Shown one piece after another: positions 31,723 to 44,100 of a stretch of 64,000 bases of DNA (position 1 is the stretch's first letter; each line of letters begins with the position of its first letter). A program made the position numbers and the translations under genes. The stretch comes from Nymphalis io (Eukaryota > Arthropoda > Insecta > Lepidoptera > Nymphalidae). The stretch spans positions 5,472,501 to 5,536,500 of the forward strand of contig NC_065917.1 in assembly GCF_905147045.1 (NCBI RefSeq), given 5' to 3'. The notes under the pieces are model-generated. The model did no database searches and was not told the DNA's origin. It saw only the letters and a program-made list of their open reading frames with translations.

Positions 31723-32660
31723 TCTTAAGGATATCCACAAAAGACGTATGATAACCTGCAGTCGCTTTAGAACACCGGATACGGTGTTCTTCTGGAAGAT
31801 TCCGGCTGCGTTGGTCATTCTCAAGGGAGTTTACCCGCCTGCCCAGGACATATACAAAATAGGACACGTGTATTTTATTTATTTGTTCTGCTCTAATTAC
31901 GTTAAAGATATAAGTTAAAATTTGACTGCTATGTGTGCTAATGTTAATATTATAGTTTTAAGAATGAATATACTGTTTATTTTCCAATTAAATAAGTATT
32001 CGTAAACACGACGGCTGCACAACAACAAATAATTAAGGACAACGTCTTTACATATTTCTTGATAAAGTGGCACACACTTCAACTTTCCAGGTCCTGGGTA
32101 GCTTCGGAGAAAAATTCAACAGGAAAGCCCGATATTTTTTTTGGCATAGTCTATAGTTCTAGCTCAGGACTTTTGGATTCTAATTAATATAGACCTAGAA
32201 AGAAATTAGATATTCCTCTTTAAAAAAATTAAATTTCCAAATCTCTTGGATTTCCAACACAAACAAATCTTACATTACACATGATATGAATTCACAGCAT
32301 CCGTCTTAAATAACAGCGAACATTATAAATATGAAAATTGAAATGAAAAAGAAACAGTTAGAAATGATATTTAAAGACCTAAATCTAAAAAACTTATAGA
32401 AGTTTGATATTTATGGAAATACTCATCACGAGATCTCCTAAGCTATGCACCCGATGACTTGAAATTTGTCACAATTACTCCTTCCCCGACGTAGCCGCTC
32501 ACTAAGATTGATTTTACGCAAATCCTACCTAAAATACATTATTCGTTTTACTACCCGTGCGAAGCAGGGCTAGCAAGTTAAGTAATAAAATTGGAAAAAC
32601 TTAAACAATACAATAAAAACAATACTTAAAATACAAAAATAATTATTGTTATTATTGTTA

Positions 32661-32662
<2 letters not shown>

Positions 32663-32703
<41 letters not shown>

Positions 32704-32875
32704 ATATATATATAGAATAGGAAAACGGATAAACGTAAACGATCACGCTTAAAATGATAATTTTTTAGAAGAATTGGAGCCCCGCTAACAATTGTATACC
32801 TTTATATACCACTGCCATTGATTTAACAAACATTCCAAGTAGCCTTGAGACTATCAACAATAACAACTAAGTATA

Positions 32876-32912
<37 letters not shown>

Positions 32913-32927
32913 ATATATATATATATT
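32663..32927. repeat. Two TA microsatellites around a MITE-derived segment
   Basis: TA runs at 32663-32715 and 32878-32927 flank a segment matching 29690-29860 (AGAATAGGAAAACGGATAAA, TTTATATACCACTGCCATTG). Confidence 0.75.
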
Positions 32928-32942
32928 GTTTTATATTGTGTA

Positions 32943-33066
32943 CATTACAGGAACAAGGAGCATAACATCTTAGTTCCCTAAGTTGGTGGCGCATTGCGAT
33001 TCAAGGGATGATTAACATTTTTTTACATCGCCAATATCCATGGGCATTACTGGCCACTTACGTATG
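32943..33066 (+). mobile_element. SINE family C 3' part
   Basis: ACAAGGAGCATAACATCTTA to GGGCATTACTGGCCACTTAC. Confidence 0.65.
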
Positions 33067-34106
33067 GTGAAAATAAAAAAAAAATAAAAAACTATACAGT
33101 GAGTAATTTTTGATATAAAAACCGACCTTGTACTTCGCGTTATGTTTATAATTATAAAGTAGATATAACAGCAGTGTCACTACTGCTGCTGTCTGTCTGT
33201 ATGATCGCGATAAACTCAAAAACCACCGTACGGATTTCCATGTGGTTTTCACCAACGAACGGAGTGGTACATACGGAAGGTTTAAGTGTGTAATTCATTA
33301 ATGTTTTGTGTAAATTAGCTGAAATATGACCATGATTGTTGAAGGTGTCGACGAAAAATTATGTCGGATGCGAACTTTGCGGTGCGCCGGGTAAACAAAT
33401 AGAATTATATGTATTACGATATAAGCGTTTTATTATGAAGACCATTAATCAATTCGTGCGAAGTCGGCACAGGTAGCTAGTATGATATATATTTAAGTAT
33501 ATTGCAGACTTTTAGTGAGCATCGCGTGTTTCAAACAACTAAAAATCACCGATTAACACACACTATACCCACGCGAACATGTTCAAGTTTCTATTGTAGA
33601 AAAGTTTTGACGTAAAAATTTCGAGGATTTGATTTATAAATATAATTTACTTCGTTTAACTAAAGTACTATCTACTTGATCGCTCTGCTTTGTTTTTGTA
33701 GCTTAAAGGTCTCGGAACGCAACGTCCTGGATTCAAAGTCTGAATCAGCATTAACGATCAGAGAACGTGGGTTCGATCCTTAACTGGACTATAGTCATAC
33801 CTTTTTTTTTCCCCGGGAACAGTGGGGTGGTATATGGGGCTTACCGGTGTCCAAGGCGCCGAGTGCGCCCCGAACATCGGAATACCCACTAAAAAACCAG
33901 CGGTACCCTTTCCATCTTAACAAGGAGCGCCACTGGACCCTTTCACCCTTTTCTGACTTCCTAAAATATATTATTTCTACGACAACGCTATTTTAATCAT
34001 AATCACTATATTTTTTAAACAGTTTTCACTATTTAAAATGGATAAATGTTTCACTTCAACCCTAACACTATAAATCATACTTTCAGATTTTCTGTCTAAT
34101 CCGGCC

Positions 34107-34251
34107 AGGGGGCCAAACAAATTGTCACTTTATCGCAATCGAATCGAAGCGTGATCGTTGCCGTTTTTCCGTTTTTCTATTCTTTAATTTAATTAAAATT
34201 GTATCGGGAACGTATCGTAATCGTTATAAATTTGTAGAATTCGGCCCCTGC
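34107..34251 (+). mobile_element. MITE (GGGGCC family), internally deleted
   Basis: Both ends remain (GGGGCCAAACAAATTGTCAC and TTTGTAGAATTCGGCCCC), but about 100 internal bases present in the copy at 2573-2811 are missing. Confidence 0.72.
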
Positions 34252-34309
34252 GCTAACAATATATAACCCAGCACAAAGGTTATCCCAAGTCAATCACCGC
34301 AATTAATAA

Positions 34310-34475
34310 GGAAAATTTAATTAATTAAAACTCAAATCTAGCGCTACGAAGCGTGTTATTTGAAGTTTATTGCCTAATTTCGTGTCGTTTGAAAGTTCGA
34401 CAACACATTTTTAATACATCTGTAATCTGATCACAGATAATACAAACATTGTGAGCAAACCAAATTCATTCGATT
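34310..34475 (+). repeat. Dispersed repeat, intact copy
   Basis: AATTAAAACTCAAATCTAGC to CTGTAATCTGATCACAGA matches 53250-53545, where the same sequence is split by an insertion. Confidence 0.7.
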
Positions 34476-34609
34476 TTTTATTATATATTTAGCTATAAGA
34501 GCTTTTTTTGTTTATACATATTAAAAATGAAATTCATGCTTGTAAAATTCAAGGTAATACTGCGAAACGCAGTTACTTATAGTGTATATACTTAGTTTAT
34601 ACTAATTTT

Positions 34610-34897
34610 GGGCCAATAAGTTATTGGGTTTTTCTGTCAAAAAATTCTCAGTAGCAGCCCGGGGTCTGGAAGTTAAAAGTGTGTACACTCCCGTGCCTCG
34701 GAAAGCACGTAAAGCCGTTGGTCCTGCGCCTGAACTCTTTCCGGTCGTGTCGGATTACCGTCCCATCGGATTATGAGAGCTAGGGAATAGAGAGTTCACC
34801 TGTGTTTGCGCACACACTTGTGCACTATAATATCTCCTGCGCAGTTGGCTAATCTCTCTTGAGATTGGCCACCGTGGCCGAAATCGGTCTGGAGGAT
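34610..34897 (+). mobile_element. SINE family A lacking its head
   Basis: TTGGGCCAATAAGTTATTGG to ATCGGTCTGGAGGATATG: all of the body without the tRNA-like part. Confidence 0.78.
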
Positions 34898-35014
34898 ATG
34901 TATATACTGATTTGTTATACTAACAAAACCCCTTATTTATACCGTTAAATGTAAAATATAAAAATGATAACATATTGCAAGTTTGATATCGTAAACTGTT
35001 ATAACTATATTTTT

Positions 35015-35305
35015 TTTTCTTTTATATAGTAGGTAGGCGGACGAGCATATCGGCCACATGATTGTAAATGGTCACTAACGCCTATAGACATTGGCACTGT
35101 ACGAAATGTTAACCATCGCTTAAGTCACCAATTCGCCATCAACCTTGGGAACTAAGATGTTATGTCCCTTGTGCCTGTAATTACACTGGCTCACTCACCC
35201 TTCAAACCGAAACACAACAATACAAAGTACTGGTGTTTTGCGGTGGAATATCTGATGAGTGGTTAGTAACTATCCAGACGGGCTTGAACAAAGCCCTACC
35301 ACCAG
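35015..35305 (-). mobile_element. SINE family C, full-length
   Basis: TATATAGTAGGTAGGCGGAC to GAACAAAGCCCTACCACCAG. Confidence 0.78.
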
Positions 35306-35427
35306 GAGCACTAGTAATATCTTAAGAATGCATTTACACGGCTTATATAATAAATAATATTCCGATTTTGAAAAGTCATATACAGCATGGAGAACAAGAG
35401 ATCAGTATTTAAGAGCAAACTCGAAAT

Positions 35428-35870
35428 TCACCGCAGAAAACTGTCGTGAAACGACAAATAGTGATCAAATACGACGTCACAATTTCTAGGATTTTTTTTT
35501 ATGTTTTTGCATACATACATAACATTATCAAATATATATTGAAAAGCGACAGTCATTATTTTAATTTCTTTAAATTTACATCTTAGTGATTCTTTTGGGC
35601 CCAGGTTATAAATTGCACGAAAAGCCCTCTTCTGCAGTACAAAAATCGTATTAATATCGGCTGCATTACCCCAGAGTTGAATGCCATGAGACATTATACT
35701 GTGGAAATAATTAAAATACACTGGGCGAGCCGTATCTACATCAGTCAACATTCTAATTTTTTTTATTGCGAAAGCTGCAGAGCCGAGTCTATTTGCCAAT
35801 TTATTAATATGAGGGCCCCATTGAAGCTTAGAATCTTTGGTGATACCAAGAAAAGAAATGAGATGCTATG
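35428..35870 (-). mobile_element. Non-LTR retrotransposon reverse-transcriptase fragment
   Basis: One open − strand frame reads FLGITKDSKLQWGPHINKLA, NRLGSAAFAIKKIRML, MSHGIQLWGNAADINT and FVLQKRAFRAIYNLGP: the C-terminal reverse-transcriptase region of a LINE. It is open for about 123 codons from its Met, so it decayed recently. The clade is not certain. Confidence 0.8.
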
Positions 35871-36540
35871 TTTTACTTGTGAAGTTTGTCAATTCCATCG
35901 CGCACGAATATATTTGGCAAGTCTTTTCTTAGTCGCATCTCCAAAAAATCCTATACCAGCACACGTGCACCTCGTATAACTTGGGTTCCTTGGTGGCGTG
36001 AAAGGCATCTTGCGGGCCGGCAAAGCAGGTGGCTAGTGCAGAGTCTTCCCGACTGTACTGGTTCGCGCTTGGACTACCACTTACCATCAATATCAGAGTA
36101 ATTTGCCTTCCAGCACACAAAAAAAAGGTTAGCATCACATTTCAAAGTGCGATTTTTATAGTTTAATTGACGGAACAATTTTTTATCACTTATCTAGAAG
36201 TGGATGGATGCCACTTGAACTGAAGCTTATCCGTGTGACGCTAAACTTCACTCATATCTCACGTAGCTTAAATACGTCAAATATGTATTTAACAATATAA
36301 GCGAATTAATCCGAACTAAACGATATTCTTAATTCAAAAAAATCCTCAACACATAACACGCATATTTGAAGTCGGTAGGGAACATAGTAATCACGCAAAT
36401 TCCAACAAAGCAGGCTTTATTTTTTGCCTCGAGTCCTGCTCGCGTTGCATTACATTATAGTGGCGATAATTTGATAGGAATACACGGGGTGTTCAAGAAA
36501 ACTTATGCCTAACTTTGACCGGTCAATGCTTATTTGTTTG

Positions 36541-36832
36541 ACGAGCCGGTTGGCGTGGTTGGTAGAACACTTGCCTTTCACGCCGAAGGTTGTGCGTTCG
36601 ATTCCCACCCAGGACAGACAATTGTGTGCATGAACATGTCTGTTTGTCCTGAGTCTGGGTGTAATTATCTATATAAGTATGTATTTACAAAAGAAAAGTA
36701 GTATATGTAGTATATCAGTTGTCTGGTTTCCATAGCACAAGCTTTGTACAAGCTTAATTTGGGATCAGACAGCCGTGTGTGTAAAATGTCCCAGGATATT
36801 ATTATTATTATTATTATTATTATTTGTGATGT
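36541..36832 (+). mobile_element. SINE family D, full-length with ATT tail
   Basis: A tRNA-like head (GAGCCGGTTGGCGTGGTTGG, B box GCGTTCGATTCCCACCC), a body with TGTCTGTTTGTCCTGAGTCT, and a tail of nine ATT units. It is too diverged around the acceptor region to be a working tRNA. Confidence 0.82.
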
Positions 36833-37259
36833 CACGATGGCTGTGACATTATAAGGTTGTTAAGAAAGTTAAAGTATACTATCATTGTTTAAGTCTCAAT
36901 GATATCCTTGATCTGATGATAAATGATGACGATAATAAAGTGAGATTCACCACCGATGCGGTGGTCAAGATGTCATAATGAAATTATAATATAATACTAG
37001 GTGGTAAAGCTTGGTGACAGCCCGTCTGGGTACGTACCACCCACTCATCATATATTATTATTATTATTGACACTTTATTGCACCCAAACTTAAAACTAAA
37101 AATTACAATTTTTAAACAAAAAAAAAAGTTACATGAGGTGCAACAGGCGGCCTTATCGCTAAGCAGCGATCTCTTCCAGGCAACCTTTGGGCAGAGGATC
37201 ATAATATTTATAAAGTATTAATAATGCGACAGGTAAAAGTCCTTAACCATACTTTTAAA

Positions 37260-37535
37260 AACGGCCAATGACTGTGCCATATATTCTACTGCCAAGCATT
37301 TGTATTGTTTAGTTTAAAGTGAACCAGTGTTCCGAGACATTCTTGGTGGTACTACGTACTCATCAGATAATCTACGGACAATATTTAGTGTTATTATGCT
37401 CTAATTTGAAGAGTGAGTGAGCCTGTGTACAATGATCTTAGCCCCCAAGTTTCGTGGCGTATTCGCGATATAAGGAATGGTTAATATTTCTTACAGTTCC
37501 AATGTCTGTGGTCTTGCCATCAAGTGGTCACCGCC
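37260..37535 (+). mobile_element. SINE family C, diverged
   Basis: TTGGTGGTACTACGTACTCA, GAGTGAGTGAGCCTGTG and TCTTACAGTTCCAATGTCTG; many gaps. Confidence 0.55.
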
Positions 37536-37960
37536 CACACAAAACACATATTGTGAGCAAAGCACTCTTTGTTTTGATTTTTGTATAAGACATATTATAA
37601 TAGTAGTATGATATTTATTATCTATGCTCTTTATAAAAGTTAAGACACTGGTTCGAACAACGTTTTAATTAAAAGTATAAGACCTTTGAAAAACGTATAA
37701 CTAGACTCCAAATAGATTTGTATAATTTAAAATTCACATTTACACCAATTTATTATTTATTATTTACTAGCAAAATCAGCAGCTGCGCGAGCGTGAAAAT
37801 CAGTTTCTGACGAAAATCCTTCAACATATACTATTTCAAAGTACATAACGCCTATTTGAATTATACATATGAAATATTTAAATTATTAGATATTGAAATT
37901 ATTACTCTAAAAAAATGGTTGTTTCTGATTTTGATAACTCGCAAATAGCCATATTAACAT

Positions 37961-38220
37961 AATAATAATATCCTGGGACATTTTTCACACACGGCCATCT
38001 GATCCCAAATTAAGCTTGTACAGAGCTCGTACTATGGAAACCAGACAATTGATATAATACATATACTATTTTTGTAAATATATACTTATATAGATAATTG
38101 CACCCAGACTCAGGACAAACAGACATGTTCATGCACACAAATATCTGTCCTGGGTGGAAATCGAACCCACAACCTTTGGCGTGAAAGGCAAGCATCCATC
38201 ACGCCAACCGGTATCGTCGG
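37961..38220 (-). mobile_element. SINE family D, full-length
   Basis: AATAATAATATCCTGGGACA to GCGTGAAAGGCAAGCATCCA, ending in the reverse head (ACGCCAACCGGTATCG). Confidence 0.8.
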
Positions 38221-39659
38221 AAACATAAAAAGAGGCAGATGTTTTGAAATCACGGACAGACACTTCAATTTTATTTATTTAAAAACATTATTGGTCAAGG
38301 CGTTATATTTATAAGGAATTTAGTCATTGTGAATAATGACTAACCTTGAAGAAATCACTAACAAGAGCAGCCTGTATACGAAGAAAGTTCGTGCAAGGCA
38401 ACACAGAGGTATATTATTTAGTACCGCGTCACACACCGTAGCCACAACACAAGGAACAGCTAAATAGTAACTTTATTAACTCTAGTCTCAATTCAGACAC
38501 CGAACTGTGAATAAAACTGTACTAAAAATAAACTGTTTAAAACAAAAGTTTTTTTAAGAAATTTAAAAGCAAAATAAATAATCAATCGATTAAAATAAAC
38601 ACGCTGTACGCACGCTTTTTTTGACGTTTTATGTTTTTTTTTTTTTATTTTTATTGAGATTTTATTGTCTTGTGTAATGTAATGTGATATAAATTAAAAA
38701 ATATTAAATTAATTAATTGTACTATTTTTTTTTAATATTAACATGTATTAAATATATGATCAGCTCGGTTTATCGTTATATCTACAACAAGGCAGAAAAA
38801 TTTGTTCCTTTAATATATATTTTTTTAATAACACGCTCGCTTTCTCACTTTTCATGTCACTTTTTTTTTAAATATATTTTTTATTAACTTTATTTAAACG
38901 AGGCTTTGGTCGTTTACGAAAATTTCGTCCAATTTATTATTAGGTATGTAAGTAATTTAAAACTGTTGATTTTCAACATTTCCTTTCTTATAAAATATTA
39001 TCATCGACGTATATATTGTCGTGTGGTAAAGCTTTTTTTTTTAATTCCACGGTAATTAAAATTTATATTTATAGTAGTCTGTAGGGCTATTCTGTAAGGA
39101 CAAACTTGAAACTTAACGCAGGAAACAGTCGTATAATGTCAAAAGTTGATATGCGACATTGACCGTAATAATTATAAAATTTAAGAATACACGCATCAAA
39201 ATAATATAAGTCCCTTGTCAACATTTTACGCGTGAGTATTGAAGTGAGTTTTTTACAGAATTGCCCTGCTGTGTGTAACTGTGAGTCGAAAACCAGTATC
39301 ACATTAAATAACAGCGCATTAAAAAAGGTAATTGACTTACCTCTTATAAATATGCAGTGTATATATATAATTTAATTGATAAATATTTTAATTAATTTGA
39401 TCCAAATCTCAGTTATAATGACAGCACAGAGAATTCAAAATGGCGTCTTCGTAGCTGTCAGTCACATATTAAGCTGTATGAGGTGTTTAAATGAAAATCG
39501 ATCGTATATTTTTTTTATTTAACCTCATTAAAATAAGTAATATTGAAAATCGACACATTTTTTAAATGACATATATACTTACTATTATGTAAGTAGTTGT
39601 AAATTTGTTGAAGCATAAAAAAATATTATTCAAAATAAATAATAGCAAAAATACTATAA

Positions 39660-39968
39660 CTAATACAGCCCGAAAGGACTCCGGAGACCAACTCCTCCTC
39701 TCTCTCTCCGGCGGCCCATAAAGACCCCGGAGTCCTCCTATTTGCCACGAAGCCGCTCGCTGGTCCACTCTGCGCAACAGAGAAGTACCAGGAGCGGCCC
39801 GTGACACTTCCGCCGCGTCAGTCTCAGCCGCGATCGACAAGCAATCCGGAAAAAACATCGGATTGCTGGTCGACTCCGTTGCCCAGGGTGCACCACGTGG
39901 AGGTAACTGACATGCACTCCAAAAGCCTTTTAGGCCTAGGCATAAATCCGGGGCTGCGTAGTGTAAGT
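39660..39968. other. GC-rich island, open on both strands
   Basis: It stands out from an AT-rich background. The − frame contains GPPERERRSWSPESF, suggestive of a retroelement open reading frame, and GGACTCCGG/CCGGAGTCC form an inverted pair at 39676 and 39727. On the + strand it ends at a strong donor (GTAAGT at 39963), 1 kb before leader exon a, so it could be a 5' UTR exon. I cannot decide between these. Confidence 0.35.
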
Positions 39969-40693
39969 TTACGGAGACAAAGCCGCGGTTATAAATTAGT
40001 AGGTATTGTTAAAGTATATATTTATATATACTTTTGTATGTATAGTTGATTGTTTAATCGATTAGTGATGTTTTCGACGTATTAAACCACTAGCTGATCC
40101 CCACGTGTACATATCGCATTAGTCGGTGTTGAGATTAACGCGTTCAAACAAACAAACTTCATATTTATATAGATACAATATTAATATAGATAAAAGCAAA
40201 TGTATGAAACATAAAAACCATTAAAAAAAAATGCGTGAATTAGTTCATGACAGGATGAACAATGTCGGCCTTAGTACATTAAGCAGTTTCTTAAAGATAA
40301 CATTAAAAAAAAATGCTAAAATATAAATACATGCTAGTAAATTATTATACACACATATAATTTATATACTAAGATATAATTTGTTTAATTTCTTTTTTAA
40401 TATTAAATCGACCAAATCCTCGTTTATTCCGAAATTATTGTTTTTTTTTTTTTATTCACATCATAAATCACTGAACGCCTCGAACGCACGACTTTTATTC
40501 TGTGTTTAGATTTAAGATCATAATTGTTTATTGTGTCTATATAAAACATAATATATTCAGAAATATGTCTTTTTCATTACACATATTAAAGTTGGCTGTA
40601 TAACAAGCACTTTGGATTACTTATATTTCAATAAAAAAAAATGAACATGACAATTCTAATTATATTCTGAGTATGTTATGACTATATCCATCA

Positions 40694-41010
40694 ATTAATT
40701 ATAAATAACCAATTAAACACGTGAAAGACCACGTGACAGAGGTGTAACGTTTTTGCGTCAGCACCGTTGCATTTAAATTCTAACTTCAAATAACACGAGC
40801 AAAAAAATATCACTTGCATTGAAAAGTTATTTACAAATATTATTTCAATGTACATTATAAAAATATAAGGCTTTTTTACATTTAAAAAATTGTAAAAAGT
40901 TTTCAACGAAAGAGTTTTTAATAGTGTTTTTATAATGCTCATTTTAACCTTTCCAAAATCAAATATCACAATTTTAAAGCAATTTTTTAACAGTAAATAG
41001 GTATAACAAG
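40694..41010. other. Region immediately upstream of leader exon a
   Basis: AT-rich, with no convincing promoter. A − strand frame covering it is a shadow. TTTTTTAACAG at 40983-40993 is a possible acceptor. Confidence 0.3.
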
Positions 41011-41122
41011 ATGTGGTTTTTAATTTTCGTAACTTTAATTGGAGATATTCAAGCGTTAAGCTCTTTTGGCGTTTCCAACACAAAGGCGCCAGCAACTGCG
41101 TCAACCCCCATTGTGGCCCCCG
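41011..41122 (+). CDS. EB gene 2, leader exon a
   Basis: Starts MWFLIFVTLIGDIQA (signal peptide), then LSSFGVSNTKAPATAST and IVAP; donor GTAATT, phase 1. A possible acceptor (TTTTTTAACAG) ends at 40993, just before the ATG, so this exon may also receive a 5' UTR exon. Confidence 0.75.
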
Positions 41123-44100
41123 GTAATTATTTTCTTATATAATAGGACATCTCTGCATGTTTATATATAAAGAAAGTACAAAAATAACAAAAAAAAACAT
41201 GAAAAAAAAAATCTTTTTTTCGTAAGTACACTTCAATCGAAGACAATTAACACGTTTATTTTTAATTATGCTAATTGGCAACACTGATTTTCGTAAGCTT
41301 GATGTGTAGATTTAGTATTTTTCTTTTATAAACCATATTTTATTAAATGTATAATATATTGTCCTATTATGTAGAGAACCTTACCAAAACAACACATAAA
41401 TGTACAAAGTACATACACACTAACATCAACAGATATATAGTATATAAAACATCTATAAACACTGACGATAAGCAAATATTTAACATTTACATATCGAATA
41501 TATGTAATATATTTTTTTTAAATCAACAATTTTTAATATATAAAGCAACGATATTACTCATGTTTAAATCTTTTATTCCCTCTATATTTCTAATTAAATT
41601 AAAAAAGGCAACATATCTAATCATTGCCAGTAACAAAAAAAAAATTGGTACATTTCAGTACATCAGAGGAAATTGAAATTCCTTTTTAAAAACCTTTAAC
41701 GTTGTACTTAAATTTGACCTTAAAAAATTAACTCTCATTGCACACGAAGATTATTAAATAAATAACCAACACTAGTTCTATATACACACATCGTATTTCA
41801 TACCCATTGAAATAAATAACAAATGTTAAATTATTCAAAATGGCGCAGACCGCCATCACGCACACGCAAAACAATAACATAAAAATTAATTAAAACTGTT
41901 AGTGCAGAACTATAAAATAATATACTTTATATATTTATACATTAAACTCGCTGTGCCTCTTTAAATTTTAGGATGTTTGAGGTTCAAGCACAAAGCTGTT
42001 CTATATTATAATATACTAGTTATCACCAGCGGCTTTGTCGCGTGTTACGGGGAGAGGGGCGGGTATTAGGTAAAAAAAGTTACCTCTGTCCTTTCTTGGG
42101 TTTTAAGCTTTCTTCATACCAAATTTCATCAAAATCGATTCAGTGGTTTAGTCGGGTAAGCGTTACAGATAGATAGTTGCTTTTGCTTTTACAATACGAA
42201 ACTGGTTTTCACCTATTAAAATGTATAGAACATCTTACAATTAAATTTTATATGAATTCCACACAAGCGATTGAGACGCACACTTTACAGTGCTAACACA
42301 TGAAAAGTGTATTCTTTTCAAAATGGCCGCTAAATAAAAGAATGATTTTTTAATTTAAATAAAATATAATATAAAGTAAGTACTGATATTGAAATCTGTG
42401 CAACAACTCAAAAAATTTTATAAGAGCAAAAATAATTTTAGTTCAAGATATATTAGCTTGCAAAATACGAAAACATACTCTTATTCAATTAAAATGGAAG
42501 AAAAACATTAAGCTTTAATTCAAAATTCGAAACAAGATAGAAAAAAGGCTTTAATTAAACATAATCGTATCCAATACCATTTAACTTATACAAAGCATTA
42601 CGGCCTTATTTATAAACGTCGACTAGAGTTAGCGACTGTTAAGTTAATGAGTTATTTCTCCCTTTCTGTCATTATTGATTGACATTCGAAGGAAGAAGAC
42701 ACAGCATTGTTTAACTAAACCTATAAAGTAAATTGGTGTTTAGCTGGAATGTTATAATTTCCATTTTACTAATATTTTACTTTAAAAATGTTGTTTATTT
42801 AATGTATTCAGTAGTTTTAAAAATAAGTGATGAAGCTTAATTTATCTTTAAGAATAAATAACACTAAAGAAACAACATTCTAACATACAAGGCAAGTTCA
42901 ACTGTGTTTCATTGTATTGCCATTCTGCAAGAACTCACGGTTCTATAAAATGTTAAAAGCCGACTTACTTGATATGCTATTTTGATGCTTGTGTCCTTTA
43001 AATATTATGATTATTATTAACATAACATTACAAGTATATATTTAATTATTTATTCTTATATATTGGCTAAAAATAACATGTGACCTTTGTCACAAAACGA
43101 AAAAAAAAAAAGTTCTGCACTAACGGTTTTAATAATAAAACAAAACAAAATAACTTTCAAGAAACCAGACTTGGCAACACTTGATATTTAAAAAAAAAAA
43201 TCCAATAAAAATGTGGATTCGTAAACTTGAAGTGCTAATAACGATAATAATACTATATTACATCACACAATGTCATTCGTTTGGTATATCGTCGTTCGGG
43301 AAAGCGAACACAGAACCGCCTAAGCCACCGACAACAACTCCACCACCGGGTAAGACATATTTATTATAGGTGTATAGCTTTAACATAGATTGGATACATA
43401 GTGCTAAATATATGTACTATTTATCACCTCGCTAGGTATCATTTACATATAAACTATCTCCGTGGAATAATGTTTTTTTTCCTGTGTACGATTTATTTTG
43501 TAGCCTCTTGTCTATGGTTAGGTATTGGTATGAGACATTTTTTTGACAATGATTTGACATATTCCCAACACAATTATAGAATATCATATCAAGTACATTA
43601 TATGATGACTAAACAGAATTATAAAAAGAAATGTCATATAGTCATAATCAATAAATTGACATTGAAACTATGTACAATGAAGTTTGTTAAGATTATGCTA
43701 TGCAAATGTGAATATTATGTAATGATCACAGATAATAAAAATTGAAAGAAAAAAAAATGGCAACCAATATCAAAATATACTCACCTACCTTTTGAATCAT
43801 TTAAAAATGTTAATTTTAATAAGGCTACGACTGTTTCGGTATGTCGTTTACTTGTAATAATCTTATACAATAATAATTATGCTGTTGGAATTTCAATGAA
43901 TACCAACTCCTAGCCCCTTTATCATATTTTATTAACTGTACAGTATAAAGAACCTCATTTATTAATAGTTTTTAACATGCGTATTAATTAATTTATTCTT
44001 AAATGTAAAAAAAAAAATAGATACGGATTAGAAAAAGTCTTGATAAGCAATAATATTTATTTAAAATCGAACCGTTAGTTGTATCGTTTACAGCGAAGTA

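Larger units (their letters stand above)
25056..41010. other. Intergenic region between the EB genes
   Basis: No host gene is recognised. It holds a mariner carcass, two LINE fragments, SINEs of all four families, MITEs, TA microsatellites and a GC-rich island at 39660-39968. Stretches 25840-26180, 30000-30900, 31900-32640, 36130-36540 and 38220-39650 show nothing beyond AT-rich sequence and chance frames. Confidence 0.5.

Noticed and set aside
36541..36615. Possible true tRNA gene (B box GTTCGATTCCCACCC)
   Set aside because: The same head recurs six times with a shared non-tRNA body and ATT tail, so it is the promoter part of a SINE.
43401..43745. 114-codon open frame
   Set aside because: AT-driven composition, no domain, no splice or start context, and it lies between leader exons b and c.
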